From Corynebacterium sp. (GTDB lineage Bacteria; Actinomycetota; Actinomycetes; Mycobacteriales; Mycobacteriaceae): DNA of 64,000 nucleotides. Where the stretch lies: the NCBI RefSeq assembly GCF_022712195.1, contig NZ_JALAGY010000087.1, positions 42,780 to 106,779 on the forward strand, read 5' to 3'. The position numbers were made by a program, and so were the translations under genes. Each line of letters begins with the position of its first letter. The stretch's first letter is position 1. Positions 49,904 through 58,366 of this stretch are shown here, piece after piece. The notes under the pieces are model-generated. The model was not told where the DNA came from and searched no databases. It saw only the letters and a program-made list of their open reading frames with translations.

Positions 49904-52084
49904 ATGCCGACATGGTCCGAACTGCGTGAACTCATCGAGAAGGGGTGTGACGCCCCGCTTCGGGCGACGCTGACGCTGTGGGGCGAACCGGACGGATCAC
50001 GGTACGGGTGGGTGATGGGAGGGAAGAGGATCGCCGCCCTCGCACTCGCCCCCGGGGCCTACCGTTTCGCCCGACATCGTCGCGCTCGTACGGTCCGTGA
50101 CCTCGACGGTACGCCGCGGCTGGTCGACGACGGCGAACGCGTGGTGGTCATGGGCGGGGAAGGCCCTCTCGAGGCCACGGGGTTGCTCGCACTGACCAGT
50201 TCCGCAGGAGTGCTGCTCAGCAGGCGTCTTCTGACCACGGTGCTGGACCGGGTGTATCCGGCCGGGCCGGCCGAGCCGGTGACGCACGACGGTCGGGCGG
50301 CCTGGCGCGTTCCCGGTCTGCCGGCCCTGCACTACAGACAACCCGAGATGCCGCGGTCCATGGTCGTCGACGCCGAGACCGGAGTCGTGGTCAGGATCGA
50401 CAACGGTGACGGCGGAGGAGAACTGACCGGTCTCGAGTGCCCGGCGACGCTCCCCTCCACCGAGTTCACATGGCGACCTGAGGACTCGGCGAAACACGGG
50501 GTTCCCGTCGCGCCTGAACCGTGGCGGCCACGCAGCACCGGGGATCACGGCGGCGCGTTCAGCGGGGATGCCGCCCCGGTGTCGGCACCTCCTGTCAGGG
50601 AGTTCACCCGTTTCATCGAGAGTTTCTCCCGGCCAGCTCCAGCACCGGTTCCGGATGGACACAGGGCGTTGCTGATTGTCGGCTGGCTCCCTGTGGATCC
50701 ATCCGACTCACTTCCTGCATGGCGCTGCGGCGCCACTCTCGACATGCGCCTGCGGTTCGTGGAGTCGGGCGATACCGGCGGAGTTGACGAGGGTGACTTC
50801 TCGACGTTCGTCGATCCGTGCACGGTCAGGGCCTGGGCGGAACCAGTGCAGGACGGGGAGCCTGTGGACCAGAGGATGAACCGAAGAGATTTTCGCTGGC
50901 AGACCGTCCTGCGGGGAGACGGATGGACGGCGCTGTGGAATGCCGACCGGCCGGTCATCGGATATGTCGAGGTCACCGGGGTGTTCTATGCCTCCCCAGA
51001 CATGGGGCACCCGTATTCCCCGACCAGAGGGAAACTCGCCAGGATCCGGCTCGGGTGCGACCTGCGGCATCGGGATGCGCAGGTGCTTCAGGTTCGGGTA
51101 CCTGCCATTGAGGTCGTTGAAGGAACAGATCTTCCGGACTGGGACATGGGGTCATGGTTCGGTGGAGTGGACCACTACCTGATCACCGTGGACCTCGACG
51201 CTGCGGAACCTCCGGTGGTCAAGACGACGCATGAACCGCGGGGAGTGCACCATTTCGCGGTGTCCCGGGACGGTGGGGCCACGACGCTGTGGCGTCCGGA
51301 GGGCGGGGCGCTGCCTGCCCTGTGGCGCACTGACCTGGAGACCGGCGACACCGGGCGGGTGCTCCTGCCGGTGGTGGTGCATCAGTACGGGCATCCCCCG
51401 TACTGGGAGTTTCCGGCGCATGACGGCTCGTCGCTGCATGCCCGGTGCGCGGGCAAGGAGTTCTTCGTCGACCGGGACGGGACCGTCCTGGACTCCCCTC
51501 CTGAGACACCGGCATTTCCCGGGATCCCCGGACTCGAAGACTCACCGAGCTGCGTCCGGCGTCATCCCGACGGTGGTTGGGCCTTCGTGTATACCGAGTG
51601 GGGTGTTGAACAGGACGGCGGGTGCCTCCAGCACCTCGGTCGGCTCAGTGACGACGGCGACGTCACCTGGGTCGAAAGCCTCCTCAACGCCCCGCAGATG
51701 TCGTTGTTGACTGTCGGTGGCCGGATCTTCACGGGGATGGAGAACGTGCTGACCGTGCGGGACAGCGATCTCGGAGTGCGTGTGCGCCGCCGGCTGCCAT
51801 GGCACGTCGAGAGCCTGGTGGAGCTGGGGCCGTGGCTGGGGATCGACCGTCGCGGACGGCGACCCGGGATCCTGGGCCCGGATGACCCTGAGGACTGCTA
51901 CAGCCTGCTCGACCCGGAGACGTTCGAATCCGTTCTCGATGTCGAGATCAACCCCGACCTGACTTTCCGGACGTACGCACGGTGGTTCGACGGTGAACTG
52001 TGGTTCGCGGACGGCCGGCTGCGCGTCTTCACCCCGCAGGCTGAAGGCTCCTGGGCGTCTAAGCAGGTGGAGCTGCCGTCCTGA
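49904..52084 (+). CDS. Large protein of unknown function (726 aa)
   Basis: No signal peptide or membrane helices. The first 180 residues resemble a compact beta-rich domain (WVMGGKRIAALALAPGAYRFAR, then RSMVVDAETGVVVRIDNGD), distantly similar in pattern to proteins that test model fit of substrate decoration, not assignable. The rest is rich in short beta strands with repeated Trp/Gly/Asp (YVEVTGVFY, HFAVSRDGGATTLWRP, VGGRIFTGMENVLTVRDSDLG), suggesting a beta-propeller-like C-terminal half from about 420. Codon use is slightly less GC-rich than neighbours in places, hinting at transfer. I do not recognise the family. Confidence 0.7.
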   Translation: MPTWSELRELIEKGCDAPLRATLTLWGEPDGSRYGWVMGGKRIAALALAPGAYRFARHRRARTVRDLDGTPRLVDDGERVVVMGGEGPLEATGLLALTSSAGVLLSRRLLTTVLDRVYPAGPAEPVTHDGRAAWRVPGLPALHYRQPEMPRSMVVDAETGVVVRIDNGDGGGELTGLECPATLPSTEFTWRPEDSAKHGVPVAPEPWRPRSTGDHGGAFSGDAAPVSAPPVREFTRFIESFSRPAPAPVPDGHRALLIVGWLPVDPSDSLPAWRCGATLDMRLRFVESGDTGGVDEGDFSTFVDPCTVRAWAEPVQDGEPVDQRMNRRDFRWQTVLRGDGWTALWNADRPVIGYVEVTGVFYASPDMGHPYSPTRGKLARIRLGCDLRHRDAQVLQVRVPAIEVVEGTDLPDWDMGSWFGGVDHYLITVDLDAAEPPVVKTTHEPRGVHHFAVSRDGGATTLWRPEGGALPALWRTDLETGDTGRVLLPVVVHQYGHPPYWEFPAHDGSSLHARCAGKEFFVDRDGTVLDSPPETPAFPGIPGLEDSPSCVRRHPDGGWAFVYTEWGVEQDGGCLQHLGRLSDDGDVTWVESLLNAPQMSLLTVGGRIFTGMENVLTVRDSDLGVRVRRRLPWHVESLVELGPWLGIDRRGRRPGILGPDDPEDCYSLLDPETFESVLDVEINPDLTFRTYARWFDGELWFADGRLRVFTPQAEGSWASKQVELPS

Positions 52085-52098
52085 CCCCGGACGGGGAG

Positions 52099-52104
52099 TA
52101 GCCT
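52099..52104 (+). promoter_or_regulatory. -10 element TAGCCT of ABC ATPase gene (leaderless type)
   Basis: TAGCCT ends 8 nt before ATG 52113; no SD. Confidence 0.5.
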
Positions 52105-52112
52105 GACCCCGT

Positions 52113-52892
52113 ATGGACGAGCGCAACGCACTGCAGATCACCGACGTCACCGTCCGGCGCGGGCCGAACCGTCTTGTCGGGGACGTCACCCTCACCGTGC
52201 CCTCCGGCAGCCACTGGGCGGTCCTGGGGCCGAACGGGGCAGGGAAGTCGACCATCCTGAAACTCGCCGGCGGGCGACTGTACCCCACCACCGGCGGCGT
52301 GCGGATCCTCGGCGAGCAGGTCGGGCGGACCGACATCCGGGAACTCCAGAAGCGCATCGGCTACGTTGACCCGAAACAACGACTCGACGACATCCCCGCA
52401 GGTGAAGCGGTGCTCTCCGGGGTGTCGGCGTCCAACGGCTACGTCCGGCGCTTCGACTACGCACCGCACCGGGCACGCGCCACCGGGATGCTGGAACTGG
52501 TCGGCATGGACGACAAGGCCGACCGGATGTGGAGCCAGATGAGCCAGGGGGAGAAGGCCCGCACACTCATCGCCCGTGCGCTGGTCACGGACCCGGAGCT
52601 GCTGTTGCTCGACGAACCGTCCACCGGGCTGGACCTTCCCGGACGCGAGACGCTGCTGCGCGTCATCGACGACCTCCGGGCGTCCCACCCGCGGTTGACG
52701 ACCGTGCTGATCACCCACCACGTGGAGGAGGTCGCCGCCTCGACCACCGACGTGCTGATGGTCCGCGACGGCGGCATCCAGGCGTCCGGGCCGGTCGACG
52801 AGGTAATGACCGCGGCGAACCTCGCGGTGCTCTACGACATGGACGTCCGCCTCCAGCGGGTCGGCGGGCGGTGGTTCGCCTTCAGCGGATAG
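52113..52892 (+). CDS. Stand-alone ABC ATPase
   Basis: 259 residues: Walker A GPNGAGKST (about 42-50), Q-loop region IGYVDPKQRLDDIPAGEAVLSG, signature MSQGEKARTLIARAL and Walker B LLLLDEPSTGLDLPGRE with switch His in ITHH. The MSQGE-type signature and LDLPGRE are those of ModF/YlmA-like ATPases related to iron-siderophore importers, often without a cognate permease. No permease lies nearby, so its function is open. lepB begins 10 nt downstream with its own promoter-like sequence. Confidence 0.88.
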   Translation: MDERNALQITDVTVRRGPNRLVGDVTLTVPSGSHWAVLGPNGAGKSTILKLAGGRLYPTTGGVRILGEQVGRTDIRELQKRIGYVDPKQRLDDIPAGEAVLSGVSASNGYVRRFDYAPHRARATGMLELVGMDDKADRMWSQMSQGEKARTLIARALVTDPELLLLDEPSTGLDLPGRETLLRVIDDLRASHPRLTTVLITHHVEEVAASTTDVLMVRDGGIQASGPVDEVMTAANLAVLYDMDVRLQRVGGRWFAFSG

Positions 52893-52895
52893 GCT
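52890..52895 (+). promoter_or_regulatory. -10 element TAGGCT of lepB (leaderless type)
   Basis: TAGGCT overlaps the end of the ABC ATPase gene and ends 7 nt before GTG 52903. Confidence 0.5.
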
Positions 52896-52902
52896 CTCAA
52901 GG

Positions 52903-53622
52903 GTGACTGACTCCAGTGAACCCGTGACAGAGAAGAAGAAGCGCCCGGCATGGGTGGAGTACCTCGTCACTTTCGCGGTGGCGATACTGCTGCTCGGCCT
53001 GTTCAACACCTTCGTCGGACGTCTGTACCAGATCCCGTCGGAGTCGATGGAACCCACGCTCGTCGGCTGCGAGGGCTGCACCGACGACCGCATCTTCGTG
53101 GACAAGGTGTCCTACCACTTCGGTGACGTGGAGCAGGGCGACGTCGTGGTGTTCACCGGGCCGGGCGCCTGGGCCGAGGACTACGTGTCCACACGCTCCT
53201 CGCAGCCGCTGGTGAAGGGCCTGCAGACTGGCCTGGAGAAGATCGGCATCCTCGCCCCCGACGAGTTCACTCTGGTCAAGCGGGTCATCGCGACCGGCGG
53301 GCAGACCGTCCAGTGCCAGGAGGGGGACCCGGGCATCATGGTCGACGGCGAGAAGACCGACGACTCCTTCACCCGGGACCCCAAGGCCTACCCCGTCGAC
53401 CCGACCACCGGGTCCGACGCCTGCCAGGGCGAGTACTTCGGCCCGGTGACCGTGCCGGACGACAAGGTCTGGCTGATGGGCGACAACCGCACCAACTCCA
53501 AGGACTCGCGCTACTACAACCTCGCCGGCGACCCGGAGCAGGGCATGGTGCCGCTGGACAACGTCGTGGGCAAGGTGCAGTTCAAGGTCTGGCCGCTCAG
53601 CCGCATCGGCGGAGTGGAGTAG
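52903..53622 (+). CDS. lepB: Signal peptidase I
   Basis: 239 residues. One N-terminal helix (VEYLVTFAVAILLLGLFNTFV), box B with catalytic Ser in QIPSESMEPTL, box D with the general-base Lys in LVKRVIATGGQTV and box E GDNRTNSKDSR. Outside-facing serine/lysine protease that removes Sec and Tat signal peptides. The insertion with Cys pairs (GCEGCTDD and the later CQEG...DACQG) is actinobacterial. GTG start. It is convergent with the histidine phosphatase gene (8-bp gap), and is not in the usual rplS-lepB-rnhB context, so it may be a second copy. Confidence 0.96.
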   Translation: MTDSSEPVTEKKKRPAWVEYLVTFAVAILLLGLFNTFVGRLYQIPSESMEPTLVGCEGCTDDRIFVDKVSYHFGDVEQGDVVVFTGPGAWAEDYVSTRSSQPLVKGLQTGLEKIGILAPDEFTLVKRVIATGGQTVQCQEGDPGIMVDGEKTDDSFTRDPKAYPVDPTTGSDACQGEYFGPVTVPDDKVWLMGDNRTNSKDSRYYNLAGDPEQGMVPLDNVVGKVQFKVWPLSRIGGVE

Positions 53623-53630
53623 GCCGCCGG

Positions 53631-54251
53631 TCAGACGCCGTCCAGGTGGCTGGTGTCATTGAGCCGGACCAACGTCCTGTTGTGGAAGTAGTCGTCCTCC
53701 TGAAGCTCGGTGATGCTGCCGGGGGTCACTCTGAACCGGGCGTGCCCCAGGGCCTCGACAGGCAGCCGCAACCAGTGGGCGATGACCATCGTCGTCGACC
53801 CGCCGTGGGTCACGACTACCGTCGTCCCGTGGCGTGCGGACCCCACCACCTCGTCCATCCCCGCGTAGACGCGCCGGGCGAAGTCGCCGAGCGTCTCCGC
53901 GTGGAGGCCCTCGTCGTGGCCGAGCCGGTCGCCGTCCGCCGGGGGAGGAGCGTACCGTTCCCGGAACCAGGCGTCGGGACGTCCTTCCCCGGATCCGTAG
54001 GACTTCTCCCTCAGGGCCGACAGGTAACGCACGTCGCACCCCAGTTTCTCCGCCAGCGCAGCGGCGGTCTCACGGCACCGGGTCAGGTCGGAGCTCACGA
54101 TCTCGACACCGGTGAGACCGCCCAGTGCATCGGCGACACGGTCGGCCTGACGGCGTCCCCGGCCCGTCAACACCGAGTCGTACCAGCCGCCCACCAGCTC
54201 GTCGACGTGGTGTGTGGCCTCGGGGTGGGTGACGACGACCAGCCGCCGCAT
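53631..54251 (-). CDS. Histidine phosphatase-family protein, variant active site
   Basis: 206 residues with the phosphoglycerate-mutase-like fold. The N-terminal motif is VVTHPEATHHV where RHGET is usual: the phospho-accepting His is kept but the preceding Arg is Thr. Later, SSDLTRCRETAAAL, GEGRPDAWFRERY and the second His in VVVTHGGSTTM are normal. Loss of the phosphate-binding Arg may alter or weaken catalysis. ATG 54251 overlaps the stop of the DAACS symporter by 1 nt (TGATG), so the two genes are translationally coupled. Confidence 0.85.
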   Translation of the reverse strand: MRRLVVVTHPEATHHVDELVGGWYDSVLTGRGRRQADRVADALGGLTGVEIVSSDLTRCRETAAALAEKLGCDVRYLSALREKSYGSGEGRPDAWFRERYAPPPADGDRLGHDEGLHAETLGDFARRVYAGMDEVVGSARHGTTVVVTHGGSTTMVIAHWLRLPVEALGHARFRVTPGSITELQEDDYFHNRTLVRLNDTSHLDGV

Positions 54252-55501
54252 CAGGACTTTCCGGTGTCCAGCACGCCGTGGGTGTCGATCTCGCTGTCCC
54301 CGTCGCTTGCCTCGTCGCCGTCCCCGGCACGCAGGCGTCCCTTCGACAGCTTGTTGACGACCATCGCGATCGCGCCGTCGCCGGTGACGTTCGCGGCGGT
54401 GCCGAAGGAGTCGATGGCGATGTAGGCGGCGATCATCAGCGCGATCTGGTCGGCGTCGAAACCGAGGTTCGTCTGCAGGACGCCGACCGCCGCCATGATC
54501 GCACCGCCGGGCACGCCCGGTGCGGCGACCATCATGATGCCGAGCAGCAGGATGAAGCCGATGATCTGCCCGGTGCTCACGTCCATGTCGAACATGTGGA
54601 CCACGGCGAGGGCGAAGAGGGTGATCTTCATCATCGACCCGGCCAGGTGGATCGTCGCGCACAGCGGGATCACGAAACCGGCGACGTTGTCCGGCACGCC
54701 GTTCTTCTTCGCGCTGGCCAGTGTGACCGGGATCGTCGCCGCGGAGGAGGACGTGCCCAGGGCCGTCGCGTACGCCGGCAGCATGTTGCCCAGCGCCTTG
54801 ACCGGGTTCTGCCCGGTCACCGCGCCGGCGAGGAGGTACTGCGCGAGGACCAGCAGGATCGTCATGACCACGGCCAGGACGAGGACCTTCGCGAAGGACG
54901 AGATGACGTCCACGAGGTTGCCGTTCATGCCCATCGACAGGAAGACGCCGAACACGAACACCGGCAGCAGGGGGATCACGAACGTCCTGATGACCTTCAT
55001 GACCACGCCCTCGAGCTCACGGGCGGCGGCGTGGAGGGTGTCGGACTTCACGGCGGTCATGGCCAGGCCCACGCAGAAGGCGAGGATCAGGGCCGTTATC
55101 ACCTCGAAGGGGGCGGGCATCTCGATCTCGAAGTAGGGGGTCAGGGCGCCTTCGTCGATGTCGACGAGGGTGCTGACCTTCTCGTCCCCCAGCAGCCAGC
55201 TGTAGCTCGCCGCGGCCACGCCGAAGGCGACGAGGCCGGAGATGACGGTGGAGGCGTAGGCGATGCCGGCGGTGAGGCCGAGCCACTTGCCCGCCCCGCG
55301 GCCGATGCCGGCGATGGCCGGTGTGATCAGGGCGAAGATCAGGACCGGGATGAACAGGTCCAGGAAGTTGCTGAACAGGCCGTTGAAGGTCGCGAACACC
55401 CGCGCCAGCCACTCGGGGAAGAAGAGGCTGAAGACGATGCCGAGGATGATGGCGACGACGATCCGGAACAGCAGGGAGCCCGCCAGCTTCTTGAAACTCA
55501 T
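54251..55501 (-). CDS. DAACS-family dicarboxylate/amino acid:cation symporter (second)
   Basis: 416 residues. Helices 1-6, HP1 with ALGTSSSAATIPVT (SSS triplet), helix 7 with VIPLCATIHLAGSMM (where most members have NMDGT, here CATIHLAGS) and HP2 with VAAPGVPGGAIM. This profile is that of the neutral/acidic amino-acid or serine/threonine-type group (SstT/GltT relatives), different from the KMDGC paralogue at 42955. ATG 55501 was chosen over the upstream codon because helix 1 begins at once with KKLAGSLLFRIVVAIILG. The C-terminal tail is acidic. Coupled to the histidine phosphatase. Confidence 0.92.
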   Translation of the reverse strand: MSFKKLAGSLLFRIVVAIILGIVFSLFFPEWLARVFATFNGLFSNFLDLFIPVLIFALITPAIAGIGRGAGKWLGLTAGIAYASTVISGLVAFGVAAASYSWLLGDEKVSTLVDIDEGALTPYFEIEMPAPFEVITALILAFCVGLAMTAVKSDTLHAAARELEGVVMKVIRTFVIPLLPVFVFGVFLSMGMNGNLVDVISSFAKVLVLAVVMTILLVLAQYLLAGAVTGQNPVKALGNMLPAYATALGTSSSAATIPVTLASAKKNGVPDNVAGFVIPLCATIHLAGSMMKITLFALAVVHMFDMDVSTGQIIGFILLLGIMMVAAPGVPGGAIMAAVGVLQTNLGFDADQIALMIAAYIAIDSFGTAANVTGDGAIAMVVNKLSKGRLRAGDGDEASDGDSEIDTHGVLDTGKS

Positions 55502-55581
55502 GGTGGTGACGATATGCCACCAGCTGCCCCCGGGCATAGCGGGGGTGGTGGTTTTGGCCGGTGTAGTGCCCGGCCTGCCAC

Positions 55582-57129
55582 TCAGTCCTCGTCGATGCCG
55601 AGCGCCTCGGCGATGGTGAAGTGGAGGTCGGTCTGGTCGGTGAGTCCGGAGACGTTCGCAGCGGACGGCCCGTAAGCGGCGATGCGCAGCTGGGTGCCGG
55701 TGTGGCCCTGGTCCTCGGTGTCGACGTTGTCCGACGTGGCGTAGGCGATGGTCATCTCGGAGCCGTCGCGGGTGATGAGGTTGCGGGACAGGCCGGGGTA
55801 CACCGTGGCACGGGCCTCCTCGACACTGACGCCCTTCTCCTCGGCGATCTCCTTGATGTCGTCCTCGCTGACGCCGCCGACGATCTGGCTGGTGTGGGCG
55901 TGGTCGGCGGTGACCAGGACGAGGGTCTCGCCGTCCTCCTCGGCGAACTTCAGCGCCTCCTGGACTGCCTCGTCCAGGTCGACGGTCTCGCCGATCTGTC
56001 CGCAGGGGTTGGCGGCGTGGTCCTCCTTGTCGATGGAGGCGCCCTCGACCTGCAGGAAGAAGCCGTTCTCCTTGCCGTCGTCGTTGTTGCTCAGCAGGTC
56101 GATGGCCTTGGAGGTCATCGACGCGAGTTTCGGGGTGTCCTCGGTGCGCTCAGGGTTGTCGGTGCACTCCTGCGCGGGCTTGAGGTAGCCCTCCTTCTCG
56201 GCGGTGTCGCCGTCCCAGCGCACGGGCATGTTGCCGTCGGAGAAGAGCCCGAGGACGGGGGAGTCCTGGTTGGCCTCGCTGACGGCGTCGAGCTCCGCGG
56301 CGTTGGTGGGCAGCTGGTAGCCGCGCTCCTCGGCCTGCTCGAGCAGCGTCTTGCCCTTCCACTCGCCGGCCTTGGCCTTCTGGTTGAAGCTCTCGGCGCC
56401 GCCGCCGAGGGTGACGTCGGCGCGGGTCTCGAGGTGCTGCTCGGAGATCGAGCCCTTGCCCCCCTTGTCGAGCAGGTCGTCGCCGCACTTCTCGGCGTCC
56501 TCCGGGCCGTAGCACTTGCGCTGGCCGACGTGTGCGGCCTGGACGGCGGGGGTGGCGTCCTGGATCTCGGCGGTGGAGACGTTGCCGGTGGCCAGGCCGG
56601 CCTCCTTCGCCTTCTCGATGAGGTTCTTCTGCGACTCGCCCTTGACGTCCACGCCGATGGCGCCGTTGTAGGACTTGGTGCCGGTGGCCCACGCCGTGCC
56701 GGACGCCGCACTGTCGGTGACGTAGTTCGGCGTGCCGTCCTCGTTGAGGGAGTAGTGGGTGTACTGGCCGGTGACGGGGAGTGCGTCGATGCCCTTGAAG
56801 CTGCCTGCGGCGCCTTCGGCGTAGTTGCGGGCGGCGGTGATCTCGGAGTCGCCCATGCCGTCGCCGATGAGCAGGATGACGTTCTTGGCGCCGGTGGCGT
56901 CGACGGCGTCGCGGACGTAGTCGCCCTGGTCGCCGTCGAGGCGTCGGGCGCCGCCGTTGGCGGTGATGTCGCCGTCGGCCTCACGGTGCTGGAGGGTGGG
57001 GGTTCCGGACCCGGCGCCGTTGTCGGCGTTGCCGTCGCTGCAGGCGACGGCGGTGGCGAGGAGGGAAACGGTGCCGACAAGGCCCAGCCCGGTCTTCAGG
57101 ACGGCGACGGCGGTGCGGTTGTGATTCAC
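55582..57129 (-). CDS. phoA: PhoA-type alkaline phosphatase lipoprotein
   Basis: 515 residues. Lipoprotein-type signal with lipobox TAVAC. The metal and nucleophile motifs are intact: [14 protein letters not shown], the phospho-serine in [14 protein letters not shown], and the His ligands in [11 protein letters not shown] and [10 protein letters not shown] hydrolase of phosphomonoesters at the outer face of the membrane, normally induced by phosphate starvation. GTG 57129 has only a weak SD (AGAGAG). Several CCGTGAA motifs lie in the divergent region with the next gene, candidates for a Pho-type regulator. Confidence 0.95.
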   Translation of the reverse strand: MNHNRTAVAVLKTGLGLVGTVSLLATAVACSDGNADNGAGSGTPTLQHREADGDITANGGARRLDGDQGDYVRDAVDATGAKNVILLIGDGMGDSEITAARNYAEGAAGSFKGIDALPVTGQYTHYSLNEDGTPNYVTDSAASGTAWATGTKSYNGAIGVDVKGESQKNLIEKAKEAGLATGNVSTAEIQDATPAVQAAHVGQRKCYGPEDAEKCGDDLLDKGGKGSISEQHLETRADVTLGGGAESFNQKAKAGEWKGKTLLEQAEERGYQLPTNAAELDAVSEANQDSPVLGLFSDGNMPVRWDGDTAEKEGYLKPAQECTDNPERTEDTPKLASMTSKAIDLLSNNDDGKENGFFLQVEGASIDKEDHAANPCGQIGETVDLDEAVQEALKFAEEDGETLVLVTADHAHTSQIVGGVSEDDIKEIAEEKGVSVEEARATVYPGLSRNLITRDGSEMTIAYATSDNVDTEDQGHTGTQLRIAAYGPSAANVSGLTDQTDLHFTIAEALGIDED

Positions 57130-57250
57130 GGTCTACTCTCTGTGGGAACTCTCGATGAGACAACGTCAGGAACAGACCGTGACGCTACGGCGCGGAGGTG
57201 GACCGGCGGTGAGGTCTCCGGGCCCTCCAGGCGTCGACAAGATGAACAAG

Positions 57251-57295
57251 CCGTGAACTGCCTGAGGAGGCCGTGAAGGCATATGGTTTTATAAT
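57251..57295 (+). promoter_or_regulatory. Divergent promoter with repeated CCGTGAA and perfect TATAAT
   Basis: CCGTGAA occurs at 57251 and 57271, 20 bp apart, and TATAAT at 57290-57295 lies 18 nt before ATG 57314. The direct repeats are well placed for an activator. The gene on the left is phoA, so a phosphate-responsive regulator is plausible but not shown. Confidence 0.55.
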
Positions 57296-57313
57296 GACAT
57301 GACGTTCACTTAT

Positions 57314-58243
57314 ATGAGGAAGAAGAAGCTCACCGGCGGCGCGTTCGCCGCGGCCCTGGTGCTGACCGGCGGGATGCTGACCGCGTGCGGAGGGGACGAC
57401 GCCGACGCCGCCGATGCCGCCGGCACCACCGACGCGGCGGCCGCGGCCGCCGGGCTGGAGGGCAGCGAGGTGCTGCAGGCCATGCAGGTGAAGGCGGAGG
57501 AGTACGGCTACCCCGACTGCATGATGGCCCCGGCGTCCGCCGAGGACCTGACCACGGTGCGGCTGTCCTGCACCGAGGCGGAACTGCCGCAGATCTCGAT
57601 CTTCGACCGGGCGGACCGGGAGTCGGGGAGCGAGTTGGTCGAGGCGGAACTCGACAAGGTGATGAAGGCCCATGACGGCACGGAAGGGGGCCTCTCCCGC
57701 GAGGAGCTCGGCAGCAACTACCGCGCCCTCGAGGGCGACGAGGTCGTCGGTTGGTGCCAGGACTTCCGGGACGGCTGCGACGAGGTGGCCGAGGCCCTGG
57801 GCCTGGAGGCCACACTGCCGGAAGGCGCGCTGACCGGCGAGGAACTGGAGAAGAAGCGCAAGGAGGACCGGGAGCGCGACGCCCGGGAGTACGAGGAGCA
57901 GCGGAAGCGGGAGGAAGAGGAGAAGAAGCGCGAGCTGCAGACCTACAGCGGCTGGGACAATCTCGACGAGGCCCGGGAGCAGCTGGAGGCCTGGGACATC
58001 TCGTGCCGGGAGGAGCCGGCGGCGGAGGGTGAGGTGGCCTGGTGCAACCTGTCCTCGATGCTCGTCACCTTCGGCATGAGCGTGGACGACCTGGAGAAGA
58101 AGGACGTCTTCAAGGAGGTCGGCAGGGACGAGATGACGTCCGTCTCGGACGGGGACTGGACGGTGATCTGCGCTCCCGGCGCCACGGACAAGTGTGAGCT
58201 CGTCGCGGAGAAGGCGGGGAAGTCGGTGAAGGACGGCGTGTAG
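57314..58243 (+). CDS. Lipoprotein of unknown function with coiled-coil segment
   Basis: 309 residues. MRKKKLTGGAFAAALVLTGGMLTAC is followed by GGDD: a lipoprotein signal with lipobox MLTAC. ATG 57314 fits the TATAAT promoter; ATG 57299 would begin 4 nt after the -10 and is rejected. A folded part with four Cys (DCMM, LSCTEA, WCQDFRDGCDE) is followed by a highly charged Glu/Lys/Arg coiled coil (about 180-215, EELEKKRKEDRERDAREYEE) and a second Cys-bearing domain ending with ICAPGATDKCELVAEKAG. Tertiary family unknown. Confidence 0.85.
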   Translation: MRKKKLTGGAFAAALVLTGGMLTACGGDDADAADAAGTTDAAAAAAGLEGSEVLQAMQVKAEEYGYPDCMMAPASAEDLTTVRLSCTEAELPQISIFDRADRESGSELVEAELDKVMKAHDGTEGGLSREELGSNYRALEGDEVVGWCQDFRDGCDEVAEALGLEATLPEGALTGEELEKKRKEDRERDAREYEEQRKREEEEKKRELQTYSGWDNLDEAREQLEAWDISCREEPAAEGEVAWCNLSSMLVTFGMSVDDLEKKDVFKEVGRDEMTSVSDGDWTVICAPGATDKCELVAEKAGKSVKDGV

Positions 58244-58277
58244 CCGCCCTGTCGGAACCTGGACTGTACGAAAACGA

Positions 58278-58318
58278 GCATGGGGCCCCCGGATCGTGTC
58301 GATCCGGGGGCTCCATGC
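58278..58318. terminator. Bidirectional hairpin terminator
   Basis: A 19-bp stem with one mismatch (58278-58296 with 58300-58318) and 3-nt loop between the convergent lipoprotein and 629-residue secreted-protein genes. Confidence 0.9.
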
Positions 58319-58366
58319 CCGTTTCGGTACGCCGTCAGCGTCGTGGCGTCCCGTGGCAAGGAGGAG

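Noticed and set aside
49507-49935. Small Arg/Pro/Ser-rich ORFs between alkB and the 726-residue gene
   Set aside because: Several overlapping frames are open at once and none has an SD or recognisable composition, the mark of high-GC noise.
53313-54425. A 370-residue rightward frame
   Set aside because: Out-of-frame continuation of lepB and antisense to the histidine phosphatase; composition is that of a shadow.
55556-55575. GGCCGG/CCGGCC hairpin between phoA and the symporter as a terminator
   Set aside because: Only 6 bp, and the leftward transcript would have A, not U, after it; too weak to call.
55621-57276. A 551-residue rightward Gly/Val/Leu-rich frame
   Set aside because: It is antisense to phoA, whose active-site motifs are intact; Gly/Val/Leu repetitiveness is a typical complement of GC-rich coding DNA.
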